Shown here in pieces: positions 1-5,713 of a DNA stretch of 6,582 nt. The notes under the pieces were generated by a model, which searched no databases, had not been told where the DNA came from, and saw only the letters and a list, made by a program, of their open reading frames with translations. The translations under genes were made by a program, and so were the position numbers. The first letter of the stretch is position 1. Each line of letters starts with the position of its first letter. The stretch lies in assembly GCA_016207765.1 (NCBI GenBank), contig JACQOY010000153.1:1-6582 (forward strand). The letters are read 5' to 3'. Source of the stretch: Deltaproteobacteria bacterium (GTDB lineage Bacteria > UBA10199 > SBBF01).

Positions 1-171
1 GATCAGGATCTGCTTGAGCTTCTCCGGAGGACGGCGCACGAAACAGGGGCCAAGTATCAAACATTATTGAACCAATTGTTAAGAAACACTCTCACCGGCC
101 ACAAGCAGGGGATCCTCGATCGCCTCAATCGCCTCGAAAAGGCGGTCTTTAAAGAAAAGAAGGCGGCGTAA
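1..171 (+). CDS. C-terminal fragment of a CopG/BrnA-like (ribbon-helix-helix) antitoxin
   Basis: The first reading frame is open from base 1 to a TAA at 169-171, giving 56 residues of a gene that begins before the window. The fragment contains a helix with the pattern TGAKYQTLLNQLLRNTL. This matches the second helix of ribbon-helix-helix antitoxins of the BrnA/CopG type, where an A-x(2,3)-G-x-x-YQT-x-(I/L)-N motif is characteristic. A lysine-rich helical tail follows (DRLNRLEKAVFKEKKAA). Such proteins usually bind their own operator and neutralise a toxin encoded next to them, but no toxin is visible here because the 5' side is cut off. The DNA-binding beta strand is also outside the window, so the family call rests on one helix only. 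A solitary ribbon-helix-helix regulator is an alternative. Confidence 0.5.
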   Translation, partial: DQDLLELLRRTAHETGAKYQTLLNQLLRNTLTGHKQGILDRLNRLEKAVFKEKKAA

Positions 172-196
172 TTTCCAAGCAAGGTCTTTTAGGCTA

Positions 197-225
197 TTGA
201 CTAAAACAGCCCCCTGTTTTAATAT
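197..225 (+). promoter_or_regulatory. Sigma-70-like promoter of the ATPase gene
   Basis: TTGACT at 197-202 matches five of six bases of the -35 consensus. TAATAT at 220-225 matches four of six bases of the -10 consensus, and the spacer is exactly 17 bases. Transcription would start near 232, about 50 bases before the ATG at 281. The promoter overlaps the upstream in-frame TTG at 197, which argues against using that TTG as the start codon. Confidence 0.5.
202..221 (+). promoter_or_regulatory. Dyad in the promoter spacer, possible operator
   Basis: TAAAACAG and CTGTTTTA form a perfect 8-bp inverted repeat around CCCC, lying exactly between the -35 and -10 elements. A symmetric site there is a classic repressor position. 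A ribbon-helix-helix protein such as the one encoded just upstream is a conceivable ligand. As RNA it would be a weak AT-rich hairpin, so it could instead contribute to termination of the upstream gene. The function is inferred from symmetry and position only. Confidence 0.35.
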
Positions 226-280
226 CAAGCATACTATTTTAGGCCTGTGTTTTATAAAAAGCGGCAAAGCCCCCGATATT

Positions 281-1657
281 ATGAAGCGATTTTCTGAAAA
301 GTTCCTCGTTGAATGGTTCGAGCGGCCGCACCGGAAACCCCTTATCTTGAGGGGGGCGCGGCAGGTGGGGAAATCCACCCTGGTCCGGAATTTTGCCGCC
401 TCCGGGGGATTCGATCTCATCGAAATCAATCTCGAAAGAAACTTGAGGCTCAACCCGGTTTTCAAAACAAACGACGGTAAAAAAATTCTGGCCGAAATCG
501 AGGCGGCCAGCGGAAAAAACGTTCATGCCAAAGAGGCGCTTTTGTTTTTGGACGAAATTCAGGCCACCCCCGACGCCATTCCGGCCCTGCGCTACCTCCA
601 CGAGGACATGCCGGAGCTTCCCATTGTCGCCGCGGGATCCCTTTTGGAATTCGTTCTGGCCCGGCATGGCTTTTCCATGCCGGTGGGGCGCATTGAGTTT
701 TTTCATCTGGGCCCCATGACGTTCAAGGAATTTTTGCTGGCGCAAAACGACGAATCCCTGGTTGGATATCTCGAAGGATACCGTCTCGGCGGCGCCCTGC
801 CCGAAATGGCGCACGAGAGGCTTTTGTTGCGGCAACGGGAGTATCTGTTTGTGGGGGGCATGCCGGAGGCGGTGCTGGTTTATTCCCAATCGGCAAGCCT
901 GACGGAAGCGCAAAGGGTGCATCGCTCCGTGATGAACACCTACGAGGACGATTTTGCCAAATACACCCGCCAGGCCTCCGAATTAAACCGCCTGCACAGC
1001 GTCTTGGGCGCGCTTCCGAAAATCATCGGCTGTAAGGTCAAGTACTCCCAAATTTCGCGCGAGGAACAGTCCAAATCCTTAAGGCTGGCCATCGATCTTT
1101 TAGTCAAGGCGCGCCTCCTCCTGCCGGCGCATCACAGCGCCTGTTCCGGCGTTCCCCTCAAAGCCTCCGCCGACCCGCACGTATTTAAATTATTTTTCCT
1201 CGACGTCGGCCTGTTTAATTACCTCTGCGGCATGGAATGGGGCGATTTATCCCGAATGGACGAAACCCGCCTGGTCAATGAAGGGGTATTGGCCGAACAA
1301 TTTATCGCCCAACACCTGGCTTATCGCCACGAAGGGCTCGAAAGTCCCGATCTGACCTATTGGCTCCGGGAGGGAAAAACGTCCAATGCGGAGGTTGATT
1401 TTGCGGCGGCGGTCGGAGACCGGATTTTTCCCATCGAGGTCAAAGCCGGAACAAGCGGCGGTTTGAAATCCCTTCAGCAGTTTGTCCTCAAGAAAAAAAC
1501 GCCTGTCGCCTGCCGCTTCGATTTGAACCTCCCCTCCACGCAAAAGGTCCGTCATCAAACCCTCGAAGGGGGAACGGTAAAGTCAGCCGAATTCAATCTT
1601 GTTTCATTGCCGCTCTACTTGGTCGAAGAAACCCTCCGGTTGTTAAAAACGGCGTAA
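281..1657 (+). CDS. AAA_14 / DUF4143 family P-loop ATPase
   Basis: A 458-residue protein of the common AAA_14 + DUF4143 architecture. A Walker A loop GARQVGKST lies at residues 25-33, Walker B LLFLDE at 87-92, and the AAGSLLEF strand with the polar sensor position at 117-124. The GGMPEAV motif that marks the junction to DUF4143 is at 192-198. The C-terminal part has E371-V-D373 and IEVKAG at 385-390, the E/D...ExK arrangement of a PD-(D/E)XK-like nuclease fold, although nuclease activity is generally unproven in this family. Length is typical for the family, which is widespread, patchily distributed and of unclear physiological role. The ORF is open from a TTG at 197. I chose the ATG at 281 because the product then begins just before the P-loop domain and a promoter overlaps the TTG. 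Its Shine-Dalgarno is weak. The gene appears monocistronic and intact, with no membrane segment or signal peptide. Confidence 0.9.
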   Translation: MKRFSEKFLVEWFERPHRKPLILRGARQVGKSTLVRNFAASGGFDLIEINLERNLRLNPVFKTNDGKKILAEIEAASGKNVHAKEALLFLDEIQATPDAIPALRYLHEDMPELPIVAAGSLLEFVLARHGFSMPVGRIEFFHLGPMTFKEFLLAQNDESLVGYLEGYRLGGALPEMAHERLLLRQREYLFVGGMPEAVLVYSQSASLTEAQRVHRSVMNTYEDDFAKYTRQASELNRLHSVLGALPKIIGCKVKYSQISREEQSKSLRLAIDLLVKARLLLPAHHSACSGVPLKASADPHVFKLFFLDVGLFNYLCGMEWGDLSRMDETRLVNEGVLAEQFIAQHLAYRHEGLESPDLTYWLREGKTSNAEVDFAAAVGDRIFPIEVKAGTSGGLKSLQQFVLKKKTPVACRFDLNLPSTQKVRHQTLEGGTVKSAEFNLVSLPLYLVEETLRLLKTA

Positions 1658-1685
1658 TTTCTAATAAATAAAATTGAGTAAATTT

Positions 1686-1703
1686 ATTACAACCGTCCGA
1701 AAA
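1686..1703 (+). repeat. Degenerate half-copy of the CCGTCCGA palindrome
   Basis: These 18 bases, attacaaccgtccgaaaa, match 17 of 18 with positions 1945-1962, which lead into the large palindrome. The right arm is decayed: TAGACG at 1705-1710 stands where the intact copy has TCGGACG. It looks like a decayed or solo unit of the same repeat. Confidence 0.6.
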
Positions 1704-1950
1704 ATAGACGTTTCCTCAATCATCTTATTCCGCAATCACAAGCAATCTTCCTCCAACCCGTTGATTTTTCGAGCGCGCCAATCCAAAAAAATTAAAACCG
1801 CTTTTGGCATGTTGCTTGAGTGTGCGTTTTGCCCCCAGGCAATAGTGCACTCCCCCTTGATCATGGCTATGTGAGACTTTTGCTGGAATTTCTCGATACG
1901 GTTCCCAAGGAGTGCTGGATTGATGAGAAAATGAGGAGGATTAAATTACG

Positions 1951-1992
1951 ACCGTCCGAAAATCGGACGGTACCGTCCGATTTTCGGACGGT
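1951..1992. repeat. Perfect 42-bp palindrome made of two back-to-back hairpins
   Basis: Each half is itself a hairpin. The left half (1952-1970) has arms CCGTCCGA and TCGGACGG around AAA. The right half (1973-1991) has the same arms around TTT. The halves are joined by TA, and the whole 42 bases equal their own reverse complement. It could extrude as a cruciform, bind a dimeric or tetrameric protein, or be a REP/BIME-like element. There is no T-tract after either hairpin, so an ordinary intrinsic terminator is less likely. Confidence 0.9.
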
Positions 1993-2004
1993 TTGCGCCT
2001 AATT

Positions 2005-2025
2005 CCCCTCCCCCATTTGGGGGGA
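2005..2025. repeat. C/G-rich intergenic hairpin
   Basis: CCCCC at 2010-2014 pairs with GGGGG at 2019-2023 across an ATTT loop, with C and T bases before it and a G/A-rich tail (AGGGAGAGGG) after it. Short C-run/G-run stem-loops of this form are often dispersed intergenic repeats. No U-run follows, so there is little support for a terminator on the + strand. Confidence 0.45.
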
Positions 2026-2059
2026 TGGTCAGGGAGAGGGAAAGCTAACTCCTTGTTTT

Positions 2060-2087
2060 CCCTAGACCCTACACCCTAAACCCTAGC
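2060..2087 (+). repeat. Four telomere-like CCCTANA heptamers
   Basis: Four consecutive heptamers start with CCCTA: CCCTAGA, CCCTACA, CCCTAAA and CCCTAGC, followed by CCC. The third is identical to the plant-type telomere unit. In a bacterial intergenic region this is a short degenerate tandem repeat of unknown function, lying just upstream of the sigma-54-like promoter. Confidence 0.7.
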
Positions 2088-2098
2088 CCCTGCCGTAC

Positions 2099-2115
2099 TT
2101 GGCACGATATTTGAA
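2099..2115 (+). promoter_or_regulatory. Sigma-54 (RpoN) -24/-12 promoter of the secretion operon
   Basis: TTGGCACG at 2099-2106, four spacer bases, then TTGAA at 2111-2115. The consensus is YTGGCACG-N4-TTGCW, so every conserved base matches except an A for the C of the -12 GC. The -24 to -12 spacing is exact. The predicted start is near 2126, two bases before the ATG at 2128, implying an almost leaderless transcript or a later start codon. No enhancer site for an activator is recognised upstream, though the repeats there are candidates to test. Confidence 0.6.
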
Positions 2116-2127
2116 TATACAAAAGCC

Positions 2128-2418
2128 ATGATGAACGGGCAGACACAACAAGTCGTTGATAAAGCGGAAGAGGCGTTGGCCCTGTTGGAAAAGGAAGAAA
2201 AGGCGTTTCGGGGCCACTGGGTTTGGAAAGATCTTCACTGCACGCCGGAGCAGTTCTTTTCGGCGGTCAACAGGCATGTGAAGTCGCTGAACATCCCGCC
2301 GGAAAAGTGGAACGCGGCCTATAACAAGGCCAAACAGGCCTCCAAGGTCCGTTCCGCCGAGCGGCGCGGCGCTTACCGGCCGATAAATTTGCAGATGATA
2401 GGAGCATTGAGAGTTTAA
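2128..2418 (+). CDS. Small hypothetical protein, first gene of the operon
   Basis: I do not recognise this 96-residue protein. Residues 5-29 form a charged helix rich in Ala, Glu and Lys. A compact segment with the W-x-W-K-D-L-H-C-T-P-E-Q-F-F pattern follows, then an N-x-P-P-E-K-W turn and a basic tail rich in Arg. It has no signal peptide or membrane segment. Unlike the next six products it lacks a Ser/Thr-rich N-terminus, so it may stay in the cytoplasm. A small protein leading a translocator operon could be a secretion chaperone, as SseA is in SPI-2, but that is position only. The start is uncertain: there is no Shine-Dalgarno before ATG ATG at 2128/2131, and the predicted transcript start is about two bases upstream. 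In-frame TTG codons at 2176 and 2185 are alternatives. The next gene begins 27 bases after the stop. Confidence 0.6.
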   Translation: MMNGQTQQVVDKAEEALALLEKEEKAFRGHWVWKDLHCTPEQFFSAVNRHVKSLNIPPEKWNAAYNKAKQASKVRSAERRGAYRPINLQMIGALRV

Positions 2419-2445
2419 CGAATAAACGAATAAAGGAGAATCAAT

Positions 2446-2994
2446 ATGACCACAGTCTCTTTAGATCAAGTAAGATTCCAGGGTATAAACGGCGAAACCA
2501 GCCTGGGTGGAGGAGTCAGCGAAACCGGGTTGGAACAGACCGTCGGCGTTTCGCTGATAGCCGACTTCAACCAGCAATTGGCCGATATTTCGGCCAATAT
2601 GCAGGATCAGCTGGCCCAAAAACAGGAAGTGCGGGGGGAGATTTCCGTTCTTCAAGGCATTAATGCAAAGACAACGATAAATAACGAGTCAACGAACGGT
2701 CAGGATGCAGTCATGATTACACAGGTCGAACGCGACAAACTCCTCCAGTTGGGGGTAGATAAGAACAGCATTATCTCCAGCGGAGGTTATCTTTACGTCA
2801 CCAAAGAGGCCCTCACCGCCACCGTAGAATCCAGGCAGGAAAAGCTGGCGGGGTTGAACTCCAACAGCGAGCTCACGATGATCCAGATTCAGTCGCTGGT
2901 GGATCAGCGGAAAAACATGCTGATGCTCCTGTCCAACATGATGGCCAGCAAGAATGAGACAGCCTCGAGCATTATTCGTAACCTGAAAAACTGA
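2446..2994 (+). CDS. Putative T3SS filament/tip-like protein (EspA/SseB-like), copy 1
   Basis: A 182-residue hydrophilic protein with a strong Shine-Dalgarno (AAAGGAG, 2432-2438). The N-terminus is Ser/Thr/Gly-rich and signal-less. A helix covers about 37-72, a small central region about 85-118 includes DKLLQLGV and GGYLYV, and a long C-terminal amphipathic helix runs about 119-181 to SSIIRN. This helix-head-helix layout, with a C-terminal helix rich in Leu, Gln, Ser and Met, resembles EspA and SseB, whose C-terminal helices drive filament assembly. The similarity was judged by eye and is remote. Its last 33 residues align without gaps to those of the next gene product, with 11 identities including SIIRN encoded by different codons, so the two are diverged paralogues. 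The likely role is an extracellular T3SS filament or tip component. A coiled-coil secreted protein of another system is the alternative. Confidence 0.5.
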   Translation: MTTVSLDQVRFQGINGETSLGGGVSETGLEQTVGVSLIADFNQQLADISANMQDQLAQKQEVRGEISVLQGINAKTTINNESTNGQDAVMITQVERDKLLQLGVDKNSIISSGGYLYVTKEALTATVESRQEKLAGLNSNSELTMIQIQSLVDQRKNMLMLLSNMMASKNETASSIIRNLKN

Positions 2995-3012
2995 TAACGA
3001 AAGGAGAAAATC

Positions 3013-3672
3013 ATGATCGTCACGGCAAATAATACAGCAAACTCCATCTCCGGCGTCACCATCGGCGCGGGCACCATGGACATGCTCACCTATGTCGAGG
3101 CCCTGCTCCTTCAGGATTCCGACGGCCAGCTCAAGGATATGGGCAAAAAAATCCAGGCCAACCTGGACCTAAGAAAATCCTACCGCCAAAGCATTTCCAA
3201 GCTTGACGTGGCGTTAAGCGCCTTCAAAGGCCTTGAAAAAGGAGAACACGATGGTTTCAAGGTAAAAGGAAAGGACGATTCAAAGAAAATGGTGGGGACT
3301 GACCTGAATGACATGCTGAAAGAGCTCGGATTGGACGGTCTTCCCAATGGGCAAGTGAGCGACTATTTCTACGACACCGAAGCCCACGATGGGCTTGGTG
3401 GGGTCTCCTCCGAGGCAAGCGAGATGACCATCGGAACAAAGTCGACAAATAAGCATGGGAATACGGAATATACCATCAAGGCCGATCAACTCGAAGGGGC
3501 AAACAAGTATCTCCAGGGAAAGTTGGACGACCTCAATACGGAAGGAGAGCAATTCGGGATTCAGCTTCAGGATCTCAGCGGAAAAAGGAAAACGACTCTT
3601 GAGACACTGTCGGCCCTAATCAGCAAGGTTCAGGATGCCAGCGCCTCGATTATAAGGAACATCGCAAAATAA
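3013..3672 (+). CDS. Putative T3SS filament/tip-like protein (EspA/SseB-like), copy 2
   Basis: A 219-residue paralogue of the preceding gene product, 18 bases downstream, with Shine-Dalgarno AAGGAG at 3001-3006. The uncharged N-terminus is rich in Thr, Asn, Ser and Gly with no signal peptide. An N-terminal helix (about 22-76) ends in YRQSISKLD. A larger, more acidic and Gly-rich central insert (about 77-156) carries DLNDMLKELGLDG and DYFYD. The C-terminal helix (157-216) ends in ALISK and SIIRN. The larger central domain suggests a different exposed head on the same scaffold, so the two proteins may co-assemble or play filament and tip roles, as SctA-type proteins do. Assignment to T3SS is by architecture and context. 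An otherwise unknown secreted coiled-coil family remains possible. Confidence 0.5.
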   Translation: MIVTANNTANSISGVTIGAGTMDMLTYVEALLLQDSDGQLKDMGKKIQANLDLRKSYRQSISKLDVALSAFKGLEKGEHDGFKVKGKDDSKKMVGTDLNDMLKELGLDGLPNGQVSDYFYDTEAHDGLGGVSSEASEMTIGTKSTNKHGNTEYTIKADQLEGANKYLQGKLDDLNTEGEQFGIQLQDLSGKRKTTLETLSALISKVQDASASIIRNIAK

Positions 3673-3683
3673 CAGAGAAATTT

Positions 3684-4511
3684 ATGCCGCCCGTAACCGG
3701 AACATCAAGTATCAACTTAACCTCGATCAGCAACGATACCCTGACCGAAAGTTTTTTCGCGGGGACCGCCCAGGGCATGGTCGATCAAAAAAAACTGGCC
3801 GGAAGCCGGCTGAATACCGGGCTTCGCGACATGAGCGGCAAAAGGGACAAACGGATCAGGGAACTCAACAAGTATGTGAAGGAGCTGACCAAAGGGGGCT
3901 TCTTCCGGATGTTTCTAAAAATATTTAGTTTTGTCATGAAAATCCTTAATCCTTTGGACACCATTTTGGGGAAAGTGTTTAAGGGGAAACTGAAGTGGCT
4001 TCAAATGGCTCTGTCCTTCGCCGTTCAAGCCGCCCAGATATTCTTCACCGGGGGAGCTTCTGTCCTGCAAACTGTCACCCAACAGCTGACAAAAAAGGTG
4101 TCCGAGACCGTCATGAAAATGTTCCAGAAAATGGCCCAAATGATGGGAAAATCTCTTGTAAAACCCGTTACCAAAATGATGGGGAAATCTCTTGTAAAAA
4201 CCCTTACCAAACAGGTCATAAAAAATGCGTCGGAAACGGTCTTGAAGATAGTTCGATTAGCCGTCACCATGCTAAAGGATTTATCGCAGGTCGGAATTAG
4301 CATAATGGATATGGCGAAGCAAAAAAGCATGGCCCTTCACCAAAAAGAGGCCGAGAGATTCCAAACTCTGGCCATGCAGGCGGGCAAAACCGTGGAAAGC
4401 AACTCGGATGAGATCCGCCGGATTCAAGAAGGGATGACCAAGCTCATCTCCCGGACCTCTGAAACAATAAACATCGAAGAACAGGGCAGGGAAGCCCTGA
4501 CAAAACTTTAA
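3684..4511 (+). CDS. Putative large translocon protein (SctE/SseC/YopB-like)
   Basis: A 275-residue protein with a Ser/Thr/Asn-rich N-terminus and no signal peptide. A charged helical stretch (about 35-70) precedes an amphipathic hydrophobic segment (71-99, Phe-rich). The main candidate membrane segment is at 105-131 and includes FTGGAS. A basic Met-rich region carries an internal tandem repeat (153-176), another amphipathic stretch lies at 186-211, and a C-terminal coiled coil at 212-275. Charged N-region, hydrophobic centre with a TGGA-type turn, then coiled coil is the layout of large T3SS pore proteins (SseC, YopB, IpaB, EspD), although at 275 residues it is shorter than most of them. It starts 11 bases after the previous stop with a poor ribosome site (cAGAGaaattt), hinting at translational coupling. 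In the cell it would be secreted and inserted into a target membrane. A pore-forming protein of another system is the alternative. Confidence 0.45.
   Translation: MPPVTGTSSINLTSISNDTLTESFFAGTAQGMVDQKKLAGSRLNTGLRDMSGKRDKRIRELNKYVKELTKGGFFRMFLKIFSFVMKILNPLDTILGKVFKGKLKWLQMALSFAVQAAQIFFTGGASVLQTVTQQLTKKVSETVMKMFQKMAQMMGKSLVKPVTKMMGKSLVKTLTKQVIKNASETVLKIVRLAVTMLKDLSQVGISIMDMAKQKSMALHQKEAERFQTLAMQAGKTVESNSDEIRRIQEGMTKLISRTSETINIEEQGREALTKL
4140..4211 (+). repeat. 36-bp in-frame tandem duplication inside the putative pore protein
   Basis: Units 4140-4175 and 4176-4211 match at 33 of 36 bases and encode MMGKSLVKPVTK and MMGKSLVKTLTK (residues 153-176). The differences are at unit positions 9, 25 and 28. 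One is silent and two change residues. The near identity indicates a recent duplication that adds 12 residues to the basic, Met-rich region after the main hydrophobic segment. Confidence 0.9.
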
Positions 4512-4521
4512 GGAGACAACC

Positions 4522-5112
4522 ATGGCCATTATTTCCGCCAACACAACTTCATCGACCTTCGGCGACTCATCCAGAATACTTGCCCTCCTTGAATCGATGG
4601 AGGAAAACAGCTCCCTTCAGGAAACAGACGCCTCCAGGCAAAAAGAAAGGCATTTCGACAGTCAAATATCGCTTCAAAAGGAAAAAGTGAACAAAATGGA
4701 AGAGCAAATTAAAGCCCAATTCAGCAGTGGCCTGCTCAAAAACATTGTCTCACTGGCAACCTCCGTCGTGGCATCCGTCATTAATTTCAAGCTTTCAACC
4801 ATGCCCAACGTCGCCTCTCCGGCGCTAAAGGCCGCGCAGGCAAAAATTGCCAACGCCTTGAAAATGATCGCCGGGGGAATTCAGAAACTGGCCAATTTTG
4901 TTCTTCAGTTCGATCCCTTTGCGAAAAAAGCGCAACAGGCGGGAGTGGATGTCGAAAAATTGCAGAAAGACATTCTTGCAGAATCGAAGCAAACGGAACA
5001 GGCGCAGGATGTCGAAAAAAGGGCGCGGGAGTCGCGTGCCAAAACAGAGGACGCGATGAACAGTTACGTGCGTCTTAAAAACGAGGCCGAAAGCGCCATC
5101 GCCAAAAATTAA
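4522..5112 (+). CDS. Putative small translocon protein (SctB/SseD/YopD-like)
   Basis: A 196-residue protein whose Shine-Dalgarno AAGGAG overlaps the stop codon of the preceding gene (4510-4515). The N-terminus is Ala/Ser/Thr/Asn-rich and signal-less. A charged coiled coil covers about 36-67. A single clear hydrophobic segment lies at 70-89 (LLKNIVSLATSVVASVINF). An Ala-rich amphipathic stretch follows at 101-130, and a strongly charged C-terminal coiled coil at about 136-196. One membrane segment flanked by coiled coils matches the smaller T3SS translocator type (SseD, YopD, IpaC, EspB), which forms the target-membrane pore with the large translocator. The position straight after the larger hydrophobic protein fits that order. 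Sequence motifs alone are not diagnostic. No TPR-type translocator chaperone (SycD/SicA) is visible in the window. Confidence 0.45.
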   Translation: MAIISANTTSSTFGDSSRILALLESMEENSSLQETDASRQKERHFDSQISLQKEKVNKMEEQIKAQFSSGLLKNIVSLATSVVASVINFKLSTMPNVASPALKAAQAKIANALKMIAGGIQKLANFVLQFDPFAKKAQQAGVDVEKLQKDILAESKQTEQAQDVEKRARESRAKTEDAMNSYVRLKNEAESAIAKN

Positions 5113-5124
5113 CGGGAGGTTTCC

Positions 5125-5679
5125 ATGGAAATTACCAATCAAAGAAGTGAAACGGTCAGTTCGACAATCATCACGCCTCAATCGACAAGTAGCGTCGAAA
5201 ACTTGAGCGCCGATGTCATGATGCAGGCCTTCATGATCGAGGAGGTCAATAAAAAAATCGATGAGGTTAAAACCAAGCTCGAGATGAAAACGGCCCTCCT
5301 GGGCGCCTACGGCAAGCAGATCGGCAAACTGGACATGGTTAGAGACAAACATCCCGGCGGCGGTGATACCAAAATCTATCATACTTATGAGCGCGTTGAT
5401 TTTACCTACGATGAGAAAAGCGGAGAGGTCAAAGAGATCAAAAGGGGGCAGTTGGCCACAAAGGACCCGATTTTTGGGGCAAAATACACGCCGAAGGCCG
5501 CCCTGTCGGCCGAAATTGAGCGGCTCAAAAAGACTGAAGACAAACTCAAAAAAGAGGTCAGCCAGCTCGAGACCGATCTCAAAGAGCTTTTAACGCGCAA
5601 AAAAGCCATGCTGGAAGAAGTCGCCAGCGGCGTGACCAAAAAAGGAAACGCCTTAAAAGATTTGAGCATGAGAACTTAA
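5125..5679 (+). CDS. Third helix-head-helix secreted protein of the operon
   Basis: A 184-residue hydrophilic protein, 12 bases after the previous stop, with Shine-Dalgarno GGGAGGT (5114-5120). Residues 1-27 are rich in Ser, Thr, Ile and Glu with no signal peptide. An N-terminal helix (about 27-74) ends in YGKQIGKLD, matching YRQSISKLD at the same place in the protein encoded at 3013-3672. A central beta-rich region (about 75-123) has KIYHTYERVDFTYD. The long charged C-terminal coiled coil (124-181) contains RKKAMLEEV, which parallels QRKNMLMLL in the protein at 2446-2994. It therefore seems to be a third, more divergent member of the same scaffold, though without the SIIRN end. It could be a tip or filament subunit or a substrate. 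I do not recognise a named family. Confidence 0.5.
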   Translation: MEITNQRSETVSSTIITPQSTSSVENLSADVMMQAFMIEEVNKKIDEVKTKLEMKTALLGAYGKQIGKLDMVRDKHPGGGDTKIYHTYERVDFTYDEKSGEVKEIKRGQLATKDPIFGAKYTPKAALSAEIERLKKTEDKLKKEVSQLETDLKELLTRKKAMLEEVASGVTKKGNALKDLSMRT

Positions 5680-5713
5680 GGGTCTAAAACCAGCCGCAAA
5701 AAAGGAGAAAACC

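Larger units (their letters stand above)
1658..2098. other. Non-coding repeat-bearing intergenic region
   Basis: About 440 bases between the ATPase and the downstream operon. Short open frames on the + strand have no Shine-Dalgarno or recognisable domain, and one of them runs through the palindrome. A nine-residue stretch LDHGYVRLL (1856-1882) resembles the start of the flavin-dependent thymidylate synthase ThyX, but nothing else of that protein follows, so it is probably chance. The region carries a degenerate half-repeat, a 42-bp palindrome, a C/G hairpin and telomere-like heptamers, listed separately. Confidence 0.6.

Noticed and set aside
197..280. TTG at 197 as the ATPase start
   Set aside because: It would add 28 residues not typical of the family, and it coincides with the -35 element of a good promoter.
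239..922. 227-codon minus-strand frame opposite the ATPase
   Set aside because: Lies antisense to the Walker A and B region of a clear ATPase and has His/Gln/Gly-rich shadow composition.
1674..1874. 66-codon + strand frame after the ATPase
   Set aside because: Starts at a weak codon with no ribosome site, has no domain-like pattern, and overlaps the repeat region.
1951..1992. Palindrome as an intrinsic terminator
   Set aside because: Neither hairpin is followed by a T-tract, and the nearest upstream gene ends about 290 bases earlier.
1686..1992. CRISPR array
   Set aside because: There are only one intact and one decayed unit with no regular spacers; the repeat is a palindrome, and no cas gene is present.
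1820..2002. Short + strand frame containing LDHGYVRLL, resembling the N-terminus of ThyX
   Set aside because: Only about nine residues resemble the family, no active-site motif follows, there is no Shine-Dalgarno, and the frame runs through the palindrome.
4825..5382. 185-codon minus-strand frame
   Set aside because: Antisense to two operon genes with strong Shine-Dalgarno sequences; no upstream signal and no recognisable domain.
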